Below are positions 1 to 7,966 of a stretch of DNA of 64,000 nt, piece by piece. Made by a program: the position numbers and the translations under genes. Numbering within the stretch: the stretch's first letter is position 1; each line of letters begins with the position of its first letter. The stretch is from contig JAZPYE010000021.1 in NCBI GenBank assembly GCA_045544035.1, forward strand, positions 1-64,000. The letters are read 5' to 3'. The DNA comes from SIG587 sp045544035. GTDB taxonomy: Bacteria; Bacillota; Clostridia; Oscillospirales; Acutalibacteraceae. The notes under the pieces were generated by a model. The model did not search any database. It worked only from the letters and a program-made list of their open reading frames with translations, and was not told where the DNA came from.

Positions 1-669
1 GAAGCGTTCGCTGAAGATACAGGCATTGAGGTAACCTACAATGCTACAGGTTCCGGTGCAGGTATTGAAGCAGTTCTCGCAGGACGTTGCGACATTGGTC
101 TTTCCAGCCGTGACTTGAAGGATGAAGAAAAGTCTAAGGGTCTTGAAGGAACCATTCTCGCATACGACGGTATCGCAATCATCGTTCATCCCGATAACAA
201 GGTTGCAGACTTAAGCATCGAAACCATCGCTAAGATCTACACCGGCGAAATCACCAACTGGAAAGATGTTGGCGGTGCAGATGGCGAAATCGTTCTCATT
301 GGCCGTGAGGCAAACAGCGGTACAAGAGATGGCTTCGAGTCCATCACTGACACCGAAGACAAGTGCAAATACCGTCAGGAATGCACCTCTACCGGTGACG
401 TAATCACAGCGGTATCCAGTAACCCCAACGCTATCGGTTATGCATCCCTCGCTTCTGTAAAGGACAGCGTAAAAGCAGTATCTGTTGACGCTGTTAAGCC
501 GAGCGAAGCAACTGTAAAAGATGGAAGTTATGCGGTTCAGCGTCCTTTCGTTCTCGTAACTAAGAAAGACACAAAGCTTTCCGACAGCGCACAGAAGTTT
601 TTTGATTACATCACTTCTAAAGACGCAAATGAAGTAATCAGCGGTGCGGGTGTTGTTCCTGCAAACTAA
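1..669 (+). CDS. pstS: Phosphate ABC transporter substrate-binding protein PstS (5' end missing)
   Basis: Extracytoplasmic phosphate-binding lipoprotein that feeds the PstCAB importer. The reading frame is open from the first base of the window, so signal peptide, lipobox and N-terminal residues lie upstream. Visible phosphate-binding family motifs are TGSGAG near the start, DIGLSSRDL, the loop IAKIYTGEITNWKDVGG and REANSGTRDGFE, all typical of PstS. The C-terminus ends in the usual SGAGVVPAN-type tail. It is the first visible gene of a pst-phoU-phoBR cluster. Any promoter or Pho box lies outside the window. The identification is secure; only the start is unknown. Confidence 0.93.
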   Translation, partial: EAFAEDTGIEVTYNATGSGAGIEAVLAGRCDIGLSSRDLKDEEKSKGLEGTILAYDGIAIIVHPDNKVADLSIETIAKIYTGEITNWKDVGGADGEIVLIGREANSGTRDGFESITDTEDKCKYRQECTSTGDVITAVSSNPNAIGYASLASVKDSVKAVSVDAVKPSEATVKDGSYAVQRPFVLVTKKDTKLSDSAQKFFDYITSKDANEVISGAGVVPAN

Positions 670-680
670 ACGGATTTCGG

Positions 681-705
681 GCGGCGGTAATGCTACAACC
701 GCCGC
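681..705 (+). promoter_or_regulatory. Stem-loop between pstS and pstC
   Basis: GCGGCGGT (681-688) pairs perfectly with ACCGCCGC (698-705) around a nine-base loop, followed by a weak T-rich run. Hairpins behind a binding-protein gene often lower readthrough or protect the upstream mRNA, giving more binding protein than permease. That role is inferred here. Confidence 0.5.
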
Positions 706-728
706 TTATTTCCTGTTTGAGGTGAATC

Positions 729-1601
729 ATGAAGAAAAAAAGATTGCTTGAAAATATAATCCACGGTGTATTCCTGATACTGGGACTCATAACCGTTGGT
801 TGTGTATTACTCATTAGTGTATATCTGATTATTTCGGGTATTCCTGCTATCAAAGAAATCGGGTTAATCGATTTCTTATTCGGTAAGGAATGGGCCTCCA
901 GCGCCGATGATCCGAAGTATGGTATATTACCTTTTATACTAACAAGTATTTATGGCACGGCAGGTGCTATCCTGATTGGTGTTCCGATTGGTTTTTTCGC
1001 AGCTGTGTATCTCTCAAAAGTAGCAAATAAGAAGGTACGTGCAGTTGTAGAATCTGCAGTTAACCTACTGGCCGGTATACCATCAGTTGTTTACGGTCTT
1101 GTTGGTATGTTGGTACTTGTCCCTGCTATCCGAGAATTGTTTAACATTCCGGATGGTGCAAGCTTGCTTGCCGCAATTATTGTTCTGGCTGTCATGATCC
1201 TGCCGAGCATCATCAAAGTGTCCATTACGGCACTCGATGCCGTTCCAAAGGAATATGAAGATGCATCCCTTGCGTTAGGTGCAACACCTACCGAAACCTT
1301 TTTTAAGGTATCTGTGCCGGCTGCAAAGAGCGGTATTGCTGCTGCGGTAGTCCTGGGTGTCGGTCGTGCAATAGGTGAGGCAATGGCGGTTATGATGGTA
1401 GCCGGTAACGTAGCAAATATGCCATCGCTCTTCCAAAGTGTTCGTTTCCTTACAACGGCGGTTGCCAGTGAAATGTCCTATGCAAGTTACGGAAGCTTGC
1501 AGCGTGAGGCATTGTTCTCCATTGCTCTTGTACTCTTCCTCTTTATTATGCTCATCAACGCAACACTTAATTTCTTCTTAAAGAGAAGCAAGGAGGGCTG
1601 A
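729..1601 (+). CDS. pstC: Phosphate ABC transporter permease PstC
   Basis: Integral membrane subunit of the high-affinity phosphate importer; it pairs with PstA. The 290-residue protein has about six hydrophobic segments, the first around residues 15-37. The permease-ATPase coupling loop is visible around residues 160-220 (ALDAVPKEYEDASLALGATPTETFFKVSVPAA), followed by GVGRAIGEAMAVMMVAGN, which is characteristic of PstC. An SD-like AGGTGA lies just before the ATG. The next gene starts two bases after its stop, so it is co-transcribed with pstA. Confidence 0.95.
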   Translation: MKKKRLLENIIHGVFLILGLITVGCVLLISVYLIISGIPAIKEIGLIDFLFGKEWASSADDPKYGILPFILTSIYGTAGAILIGVPIGFFAAVYLSKVANKKVRAVVESAVNLLAGIPSVVYGLVGMLVLVPAIRELFNIPDGASLLAAIIVLAVMILPSIIKVSITALDAVPKEYEDASLALGATPTETFFKVSVPAAKSGIAAAVVLGVGRAIGEAMAVMMVAGNVANMPSLFQSVRFLTTAVASEMSYASYGSLQREALFSIALVLFLFIMLINATLNFFLKRSKEG

Positions 1602-1602
1602 T

Positions 1603-2460
1603 ATGGATAAGAAAACGATTAGTAAAAAAAGAAAAGCCTACATCCTTGGTATGCGGTGCATGATGTGGCTCTCAATAGGTATTACAGTAGCATTAGTATT
1701 ATTTATGCTTGGTTATGTGCTTGCAAAAGGACTCCCGAACATAAGCTGGGAATTGCTTTCTACCAAACCGAGTCAACTGCGCGGCACTATAGGCATCCTT
1801 CCAGATATACTCAATACTCTCTATATTATTCTTGCAACACTGCTTATCGTATTGCCCCTTGGTGTAGGAGCAGCAATATACCTTACTGAATATGCAAAGA
1901 ACAAAAAGCTTGTAGGTATTATTGAGTACGCGGCCGAAACCTTATCGGGAATTCCGTCAATCATCTACGGTCTTGTTGGTATGTTGCTATTTGCAAACAC
2001 CTTAGGTTCCAGTCTACTTGCAGGTGCTTTGACGCTTGTTATTATGAATCTGCCAACCGTTATGAGAACCACACAGGAGAGCCTTAAAACCGTTCCGCAA
2101 AGCTATCGAGAAGGTGCGTTCGGCCTTGGTGCAGGCAAATGGCGTGTGATCCGCACCGTAGTGCTTCCCGGATGTGTGGATGGTGTTATCACAGGATGTA
2201 TTTTGTCTGTAGGCAGGATTGTAGGGGAAACCGCTGCTTTATTCTATACGGCAGGACTTGCGCATTCCCTTAACGATATTTTCACCGGCATGATGAAACC
2301 CGGTGCATCTTTGAGCGTTGCTCTTTATGTCTACGCAAAGGAATACGGTGAGTTTGAAGTCGCCTTTGCGATTGCATCTATTTTGATGATTTTGACCTTA
2401 ATTATAAATCTGTCAGCCACATTGGTAGGTAAGTACTTTGCTAAAAGGAGAAGTTTATGA
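1603..2460 (+). CDS. pstA: Phosphate ABC transporter permease PstA
   Basis: Second membrane subunit of the phosphate importer, 285 residues with about six hydrophobic segments. It carries the paired motif seen in PstC (AETLSGIPSIIYGLVGMLLF near residues 110-130, then SLKTVPQSYREGAFGLGAGKWRVI and GRIVGETAALFYTAG). The SD AAGGAGGG lies at the end of pstC. Its stop codon overlaps the pstB start by four bases (ATGA), which implies translational coupling with the ATPase subunit. Confidence 0.95.
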   Translation: MDKKTISKKRKAYILGMRCMMWLSIGITVALVLFMLGYVLAKGLPNISWELLSTKPSQLRGTIGILPDILNTLYIILATLLIVLPLGVGAAIYLTEYAKNKKLVGIIEYAAETLSGIPSIIYGLVGMLLFANTLGSSLLAGALTLVIMNLPTVMRTTQESLKTVPQSYREGAFGLGAGKWRVIRTVVLPGCVDGVITGCILSVGRIVGETAALFYTAGLAHSLNDIFTGMMKPGASLSVALYVYAKEYGEFEVAFAIASILMILTLIINLSATLVGKYFAKRRSL

Positions 2461-3212
2461 GTGAAATTATGACGGCTAAAGACCTATGCCTTTGGTACGG
2501 GGATAATAAAGCCTTAAAAGATATCAATATTGCCATACCCGAAAAAAGCATTACTGCATTGATCGGTCCTTCAGGTTGCGGTAAGTCCACATTTCTTAAA
2601 ACTCTCAACCGTATGAATGATCTGATTCCGATTGTGAAAATTTCGGGTGAAGTTTGCTATAACGGACGGAATGTATTTGATAAAGATGTGGACGTCAATG
2701 AACTTCGTCGTGATGTCGGAATGGTGTTCCAAAAGCCTAATCCTTTTCCTATGAGTATATACGATAATATTGCTTATGGTCCTCGCACACATGGTATTAC
2801 AAGCAGAGTGAAGCTTGATGAAATTGTTGAGCAGGCGCTTAGAGATGCTGCTATCTGGGATGAGGTAAAGGACAGACTTAAGAAGAACGCTCTCGGCCTT
2901 TCGGGAGGTCAGCAACAGCGTCTTTGCATTGCAAGAGCATTGGCAGTAGAGCCTAAAGTTCTGCTGATGGATGAGCCTACATCTGCGCTTGATCCGATTT
3001 CCACGTCAAGAATCGAAGAACTGGCATTGCAATTAAAGGAGAAATATACTATAATTATAGTAACCCATAATATGCAACAGGCCGTTCGCATTTCGGATAA
3101 TACAGCATTCTTCCTTCTCGGTGAACTGGTGGAATTCGGTGAAACCGAGCAGTTATTCTCGCAGCCGAAGGATAAGCGTACCGAGGATTATATTACAGGA
3201 AGGTTTGGTTGA
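2457..3212 (+). CDS. pstB: Phosphate ABC transporter ATP-binding protein PstB
   Basis: Cytoplasmic ATPase that powers phosphate import. In the 251-residue protein one sees Walker A (GPSGCGKST, about residue 37), the Q-loop MVFQKPNPFPMSIYDN, the signature LSGGQQQRLCIARAL, Walker B (VLLMDEPTSALDP) and the H-loop histidine in VTHNM. The MVFQKPNPFPMSI segment is specific to the PstB subfamily. It overlaps pstA by four bases and is followed closely by phoU. Confidence 0.96.
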   Translation: MSEIMTAKDLCLWYGDNKALKDINIAIPEKSITALIGPSGCGKSTFLKTLNRMNDLIPIVKISGEVCYNGRNVFDKDVDVNELRRDVGMVFQKPNPFPMSIYDNIAYGPRTHGITSRVKLDEIVEQALRDAAIWDEVKDRLKKNALGLSGGQQQRLCIARALAVEPKVLLMDEPTSALDPISTSRIEELALQLKEKYTIIIVTHNMQQAVRISDNTAFFLLGELVEFGETEQLFSQPKDKRTEDYITGRFG

Positions 3213-3216
3213 TATT

Positions 3217-3861
3217 ATGAGAAGTAGATTTGATGAGCAGCTTAGTCTGCTGAACAGAAAAATGATTGAAATGGGAGCAGAATGCGAAAGTATTATTGCT
3301 CTTTCTGCAAAGTCGCTTTTAGAAGGCAGTGTTTCTGATGCTCATAAGGCTAAGGAGCAAGGCCACACGATTGATCAAATGGAGCGTGAGATCGAATCCA
3401 TTTGTTTGAAACTTTTACTCCAACAGCAACCGGTGGCTAAAGACCTTCGTGTGATTTCTGCAGCACTTAAAATGATTACCGATATGGAGCGTATCGGTGA
3501 CCAAGCAGAGGATATCGCAGAGATTATCACATTCCTTGGTGGAAGAACAGGTGAGGAATGCCATGATATTCGCGTTATGGCAGAAGCTACGATCAAAATG
3601 GTCACTGACAGTATTGATGCATACGTAAATCAGGATGTTGAGCTTGCAAAGGCTGTATCTGAGTATGATGATATTGTAGACGATGCCTTTGCACGAGTAA
3701 AGCAAACATTGATTAAGATGATTTCCGAAAATAATGCTGATGGTGAGTATGCGGTGGATCTTCTTATGATTGCCAAATATTTTGAACGTATCGGAGACCA
3801 CGCCGTTAATATTGCAGAATGGGTTGAGTTCTCCGTGTCCGGCGTTCACAAAGGAGATTAG
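3217..3861 (+). CDS. phoU: Phosphate signalling protein PhoU
   Basis: Cytoplasmic all-helical protein that links Pst transport activity to the PhoR sensor and damps phosphate uptake. The frame is open further upstream inside pstB, but the ATG at 3217 (MRSRFDEQLSLLNRKMIEMG) matches the normal PhoU N-terminus and gives the usual length of about 214 residues. Two PhoU repeats are visible, each ending in an ERIGDQAEDIAE or ERIGDHAVNIAEW motif, the metal-binding signature of the family. A GGAAGG lies about 12 bases upstream. phoB follows directly. Confidence 0.93.
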   Translation: MRSRFDEQLSLLNRKMIEMGAECESIIALSAKSLLEGSVSDAHKAKEQGHTIDQMEREIESICLKLLLQQQPVAKDLRVISAALKMITDMERIGDQAEDIAEIITFLGGRTGEECHDIRVMAEATIKMVTDSIDAYVNQDVELAKAVSEYDDIVDDAFARVKQTLIKMISENNADGEYAVDLLMIAKYFERIGDHAVNIAEWVEFSVSGVHKGD

Positions 3862-3862
3862 T

Positions 3863-4537
3863 ATGATTTGGTGTGTTGACGACGATAGTACAATTCGAGA
3901 TATTGAAGTGTACACTCTAACACAAACCGGTTTTGAAGCAAAAGGCTTCCCTGATGGGCTGTCCATGCTCGAAGCCTTAAAAACAGAAAAACCTGAATTA
4001 ATTGTATTAGATATCATGATGCCCGGCATGGATGGTGTCGAAGTTTTGAAGGAAATTCGTAGCAATTCAGAAACACGTAAAATCCCGGTAATTATGGCAA
4101 CGGCGAAAGGAACCGAGATGGATAAGATCCAGGGCCTTGATACCGGTGCGGATGATTACCTTGTAAAGCCTTTTGGGGTTATGGAAATGGTTTCTCGTAT
4201 CAAAGCAGTCCTTCGCAGATGTACTCCGGAAGAGATTGATGATGTTTTGCGTATAGGCGAAATTGTCTTAGACGACAAGAAACACGCTGTATCTGTGAGC
4301 GGAGAAAAGGTTACGTTGACCTATAAGGAATTCGAAATTCTTAAGCTGTTTATGTCTCATCCTGGTGAAGTATTCTCAAGAGATAAGTTGCTTACTGAGG
4401 TATGGGGTAGCGACTATCTTGGTGAATCACGAACAGTGGATATGCACATCAAAACTCTTCGACAAAAACTCGGTGATGCCGGTAAAAATATCGAAACGGT
4501 AATCGGTGTCGGGTATCGTTTGGAGGGTAAACAATGA
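3863..4537 (+). CDS. phoB: OmpR-family response regulator, PhoB/PhoP type
   Basis: DNA-binding response regulator of the phosphate two-component system. The chosen ATG at 3863 sits after AAGGAGATTAGT one base behind phoU; an upstream in-frame ATG would overlap phoU. The receiver domain (about 1-115) shows the acidic pair VDDD, the phosphoacceptor aspartate in IVLDIMMPGMDG and the conserved lysine in DDYLVKPFG. A winged-helix C-terminal domain follows (residues about 125-224, with VWGSDYLGESRTVDMHIKTLRQKLGD). Its stop overlaps the kinase start by four bases. Assignment to PhoB rather than another OmpR member rests on the pst-phoU context. Confidence 0.92.
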   Translation: MIWCVDDDSTIRDIEVYTLTQTGFEAKGFPDGLSMLEALKTEKPELIVLDIMMPGMDGVEVLKEIRSNSETRKIPVIMATAKGTEMDKIQGLDTGADDYLVKPFGVMEMVSRIKAVLRRCTPEEIDDVLRIGEIVLDDKKHAVSVSGEKVTLTYKEFEILKLFMSHPGEVFSRDKLLTEVWGSDYLGESRTVDMHIKTLRQKLGDAGKNIETVIGVGYRLEGKQ

Positions 4538-6180
4538 CAAATAAGATTTTTCGATCTATCGTATCTGTGGCAATGGTTGTTCTTGTTGCCAGTTTGTTTA
4601 TAGCCAGCTCATTTCTTTATGATTATTTTAACCGATCACAGGTCAATCAGTTAAAAGAGGAACTTACCTTAGTCGCTGAAAACGTTGACAAGGTTGGTAC
4701 TGAATATTTCGAAAATTTTGATTCCTCTATTTTCCGCTTTACTTTGGTATCTTCCGATGGTTCGGTTCTTTATGATTCTCAGGCAAAAGCAGGGGAGATG
4801 GAGAACCATCTTGAACGTGAAGAAATTTCAGAAGCTCTGAAGGATGGATCCGGCAGCAGTGCTCGTTACTCCTCTACATTAACAGAGAGAACTTTTTATG
4901 AGGCAACTCGACTTGAAAACGGAAACGTACTTCGTATCTCGGTAAGCCAGATAACCGTAGGAGCATTGATTTTGGGAATGCTTCCAGCAATTTGTGCCAT
5001 CATATTGATTTCCGTTGTTGTTGCACTTATTATGTCTCATAAAATGGCAACGGCAATTGTGAAGCCCCTTAACAAGCTTGATTTGGAGAATCCCACCGAG
5101 ATTGAAACTTATGAGGAATTAACTCCTATTCTAACTAAAATCAACAAGCAGCACAAACAGATCACGAGGCAAATGCAGGATCTGCGCAGGATGTCTGATG
5201 AGTTTGAGCAGATTACAAACTCAATGAATGAGGGACTTGTTTTGCTCGATGATAAGGGGACTACATTAAGCATCAATGCTGCAGCAAAGAAACTATTTGG
5301 TGTTGACTCTAATGTGGTCGGTCGAAATTTCCTTACCGTTGATCGCAGCGCCGATATGCGTCACGCTATTGAGAAGGCTCTTAAAGGTAAACACGGTGAA
5401 TTCAGAGAAGAACGCAACGGCAATGAATATCAGTTTGTAGTTAACCGTACCGAATCTGAAGGAAAAACAGTTGGTGTCGTAATTCTATGTTTTGACGTAA
5501 CCGAGACAGCTTTTGCAGAGCGAAATCGTAAAGAATTCACAGCCAACGTTTCGCACGAACTGAAAACACCCTTGCAGTCAATTATCGGTAGTGCCGAATT
5601 GCTTGAGAACGGTCTTGTGAAACCAGAGGACACCGAACGGTTTGTAGGTAATATCAAAAAAGAAGCTTCACGTCTTGTTGCGCTAATAAATGATATTATT
5701 CGTTTGTCTCAACTCGATGAGGACAGTGAGCCTGCTACCGAATCGGTAGATCTATATGAACTATCAAAAGAAGTTATTGAAGTGCTTTCGGTTTCTGCCG
5801 CTAAGAGACAGGTGAACCTTGAACTTGAAGGAGAATCCTGCATCATTAAAGGCATTCGCAGATATCTATACGAAATCATTTATAACCTTTGCGATAATGC
5901 GATTCGCTACAACAAGGAAAACGGAAAGGTTATTATTGATGTTTCTCAAAAGGATGGAAACACAGTGCTTTCCGTAACCGATACCGGAATTGGTATCCCT
6001 GCAGAGCATCAATCACGTATCTTTGAACGTTTTTACCGCGTGGATAAAAGTCATTCAAAGGAAACTGGCGGCACAGGTCTTGGTCTTTCCATTGTAAAGC
6101 ACGCAGTTGCTTTTCACGGAGGTAAAATTAAACTTGAGAGCAAAGTTAATGAAGGAACAACTATTACCGTGACATTATAA
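4534..6180 (+). CDS. phoR: Sensor histidine kinase PhoR
   Basis: Membrane sensor kinase partnered with the preceding regulator. The 548-residue protein has a first membrane helix at about residues 8-30, an extracytoplasmic region to about 140, a second helix at about 145-167, a HAMP-like linker and a PAS segment at about 220-325. The HisKA box holds the phosphoacceptor histidine in ANVSHELKTPLQSI. The ATPase domain shows the N box (YNLCDNAIRYN), G1 (VTDTGIGIP) and G2 (GGTGLGLSIVKH). The layout matches Gram-positive PhoR/WalK kinases. A strong terminator follows, closing the pst-pho transcript. Confidence 0.92.
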   Translation: MTNKIFRSIVSVAMVVLVASLFIASSFLYDYFNRSQVNQLKEELTLVAENVDKVGTEYFENFDSSIFRFTLVSSDGSVLYDSQAKAGEMENHLEREEISEALKDGSGSSARYSSTLTERTFYEATRLENGNVLRISVSQITVGALILGMLPAICAIILISVVVALIMSHKMATAIVKPLNKLDLENPTEIETYEELTPILTKINKQHKQITRQMQDLRRMSDEFEQITNSMNEGLVLLDDKGTTLSINAAAKKLFGVDSNVVGRNFLTVDRSADMRHAIEKALKGKHGEFREERNGNEYQFVVNRTESEGKTVGVVILCFDVTETAFAERNRKEFTANVSHELKTPLQSIIGSAELLENGLVKPEDTERFVGNIKKEASRLVALINDIIRLSQLDEDSEPATESVDLYELSKEVIEVLSVSAAKRQVNLELEGESCIIKGIRRYLYEIIYNLCDNAIRYNKENGKVIIDVSQKDGNTVLSVTDTGIGIPAEHQSRIFERFYRVDKSHSKETGGTGLGLSIVKHAVAFHGGKIKLESKVNEGTTITVTL

Positions 6181-6185
6181 AATAA

Positions 6186-6223
6186 AAAGCATACAGTGCT
6201 TGAACTGCATTGTATGCTTTTTT
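6186..6223 (+). terminator. Rho-independent terminator after phoR
   Basis: A 14-bp stem (AAAGCATACAGTGC against GCATTGTATGCTTT, one G-T wobble) with a seven-base loop is followed by six T. It ends the pst-phoBR transcript. Confidence 0.9.
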
Positions 6224-6305
6224 GATATAAAAAATTTATTGAAAAATAGGCTTCCGGCTTAGCTAAACAGAAAAAACAAAAAAATTCTGAAAATTTTTTA
6301 TTTTC

Positions 6306-6336
6306 TTGATGAAATTTTGAAAATTTGGTGTATAAT
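6306..6336 (+). promoter_or_regulatory. Probable promoter of the folT transcript
   Basis: A consensus -10 TATAAT lies at 6331-6336, about 14 bases before the riboswitch. The best -35 candidate, TTGATG at 6306, has a long 19-base spacer, so the -10 is convincing and the -35 is not. Confidence 0.5.
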
Positions 6337-6349
6337 AATATTTGCTTAT

Positions 6350-6444
6350 GCAGAGTAGGCATCCGAGCGTTAAGTGCTGCGTGGACGGGGAGTTGCCATG
6401 TGGACGAAGGTTTAACCGCGGTTCGGTTGTCGCATCCCGCTGCC
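6350..6444 (+). promoter_or_regulatory. Tetrahydrofolate (THF, folT-type) riboswitch aptamer
   Basis: The leader contains the conserved blocks of the THF aptamer in the right order: AGAGTAG, GCGTTAAGTG, a GGGGAGTTGCC segment, ACGAAG, CGCGGT and GCATCCCGCT. The P1 ends GCAG (6350-6353) and CTGC (6440-6443) close it. This RNA family binds reduced folates and controls folate transport and synthesis genes in Clostridia. The gene downstream is a folate-type ECF S component, which fits. Assignment is by memory of the family consensus, not by a covariance-model search. Confidence 0.93.
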
Positions 6445-6497
6445 GGAAATATGGATCCCACCTCCTTATATTTCGGACACAACGGGTATAAGGAGGT
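6445..6497 (+). promoter_or_regulatory. Expression platform: SD-sequestering hairpin of folT
   Basis: ACCTCCTTATA (6460-6470) is exactly complementary to TATAAGGAGGT (6487-6497), which holds the ribosome-binding site of folT. A competing pairing, GAAATAT (6446-6452) with ATATTTC (6467-6473), would free the SD. This points to control of translation initiation rather than termination. Confidence 0.8.
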
Positions 6498-6503
6498 TTT
6501 ATA

Positions 6504-7058
6504 ATGTCAAAAAGTAAAAACACAGTAAAATTTATTTGTCTCGCGGGCATCATGGCGGCTATGTATGTTGGTCTTGATTTTCTCGCAGTCAGCGTCAGCG
6601 CTCCCTTTGGCGGTAATTTAAAGATATCTCTTAGCGGACTTCCTGTAATTATCGTTTCAATATTTGCAGGTCCTCTATGGGGTGCCGCCACAGGATTTGT
6701 TGGGGCTTTTACGGGTCAGATGATTACATACGGTATGAGCGCAACTACATTGTTATGGGTTTTGCCTGCAATGGTACGTGGCTTATCAATGGGTCTTATG
6801 TTTAAAGCGTTTAAGAAAAGTCTTAAGCCCGGCATATTGACGCTTGAAACTTGTATCAGTTCGCTGCTTGTTACTCTCTTCAATACAGGTGCAATGCTGG
6901 TGGAACAAAAGATTTACGGTTACTACCAATCCTACTATGCAATTTTTGTAGCCATTCCTACGAGAGTTATTGCCGGCATAATTACCGCAGTAGTATTCTC
7001 ACTGATGCTCCCTACGATTATAGATACACTGAATAAGCAATTTGTAAAAACAATTTAA
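6504..7058 (+). CDS. folT: Folate ECF transporter S component FolT
   Basis: Substrate-binding membrane subunit of an energy-coupling-factor vitamin transporter; the shared EcfAA'T module is not in the window. The 184-residue protein has about six hydrophobic segments starting at residues 8-30, and the FGGNLKISLSGLPVIIVSIFAGPLWGAATG region is typical of folate-family S components. Specificity is supported mainly by the THF riboswitch in front of it. The SD AGGAGG is 10 bases upstream and is the one masked by the riboswitch hairpin. The gene stands alone, with a terminator downstream. Confidence 0.9.
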   Translation: MSKSKNTVKFICLAGIMAAMYVGLDFLAVSVSAPFGGNLKISLSGLPVIIVSIFAGPLWGAATGFVGAFTGQMITYGMSATTLLWVLPAMVRGLSMGLMFKAFKKSLKPGILTLETCISSLLVTLFNTGAMLVEQKIYGYYQSYYAIFVAIPTRVIAGIITAVVFSLMLPTIIDTLNKQFVKTI

Positions 7059-7060
7059 GT

Positions 7061-7126
7061 CATAGGTGCACGCATAAGTAAACTCCTATGGAACAATGCA
7101 CGGTGGGTTGTTGCTTATTCCCATAG
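7061..7126 (+). other. Mutually exclusive hairpins behind folT
   Basis: CATAGG (7061-7066) can pair with CCTATG (7085-7090). The overlapping CTATGG (7086-7091) can instead pair with CCATAG (7121-7126), extended by AACAA/TTGTT (7092-7096 with 7108-7112). The two folds exclude each other. No known RNA family is recognised. Confidence 0.35.
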
Positions 7127-7127
7127 A

Positions 7128-7164
7128 ACAGGCGCAGGCGAAAAAAACTGCGTCTGTTTTGTTT
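7128..7164 (+). terminator. Rho-independent terminator of folT
   Basis: ACAGGCGCAG (7128-7137) pairs with CTGCGTCTGT (7147-7156), one G-T pair, followed by TTTGTTTT. Confidence 0.85.
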
Positions 7165-7294
7165 TCCCTAAAATGATAAAAAAGAGGTGAAACGAAAATA
7201 CTAATAACAGATGCAAGAAATTAATTAATCTCGAAATCTTGAAAGTTTCTTGAAAATATCATGATAGGATTGCATCGAGACTGGAGGAATGAGT

Positions 7295-7966
7295 ATGCAA
7301 AAAATCATGATTATTGACGATGAAATTGATATATTGAGCATGCTTGCTCGCTATTTCAGATTGAACGGGTATGTTGTCTTAACTGCGGAAAACGCAATAG
7401 AGGCACAAAAAAAGCTTGCTCAACAACCTGACCTGATACTGTTGGATATTAACATGCCCGAGATGGATGGAATTTCGTTTTGTAAAAACATAAGAGACTA
7501 TGTATCCTGTCCTATTCTGTTTCTTACTGCAAACACAGACGACAGAAACAAGATCAGCGGCTTCAGTGCAGGTGGTGATGACTATATTGTTAAACCCTTT
7601 TCGATTGATGAACTCGGCGCACGTGTTTCTGCGCATCTTCGCCGAGAGAACAGAGCAAAAACAAAGGCACAGATTTTACTTGATACGCACTTTGTTATTG
7701 ACTTTTCGCAACGGGCCGTTTTTTATAAGAAAAAAGAGATTCCGTTTACTAAAAAGGAATTTGATATTATTGAAATACTGTCTCAAAACCCCGGACAGGT
7801 TTTCGACAAGGAACGGCTATATGAAGCGGCTTGGGGACTTGAAGGCTTGGGCAACAACTCGGTTGTTGCAGAGCACATAAGCCAAATACGAGCAAAACTC
7901 GCCTCAGTCGGTGCAAGACAGTATATCGAGACTGTATGGGGAGTTGGTTACAAATGGGTAAAATAA
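7295..7966 (+). CDS. OmpR-family response regulator, VanR-like
   Basis: Cytoplasmic DNA-binding regulator for the kinase that follows. Two in-frame ATGs occur; the one at 7295 (MQKIMIIDDE) has GGAGG at the right distance (seven bases) whereas the one at 7289 is two bases from it. The receiver domain shows IDDE, the phosphoacceptor aspartate in ILLDINMPEMDG, and the lysine in DDYIVKPFS. The winged helix lies in the last 100 residues (LYEAAWGLEGLGNNSVVAEHISQIRAKL). Similar pairs control resistance exporters or cell-wall genes, but no such target is adjacent. It lies between folT and a recombinase module and could be cargo of that element. Confidence 0.85.
   Translation: MQKIMIIDDEIDILSMLARYFRLNGYVVLTAENAIEAQKKLAQQPDLILLDINMPEMDGISFCKNIRDYVSCPILFLTANTDDRNKISGFSAGGDDYIVKPFSIDELGARVSAHLRRENRAKTKAQILLDTHFVIDFSQRAVFYKKKEIPFTKKEFDIIEILSQNPGQVFDKERLYEAAWGLEGLGNNSVVAEHISQIRAKLASVGARQYIETVWGVGYKWVK

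Noticed and set aside
3415..4065. 216-codon minus-strand frame across phoU and phoB
   Set aside because: It is antisense to two clear genes, has no family features and no SD.
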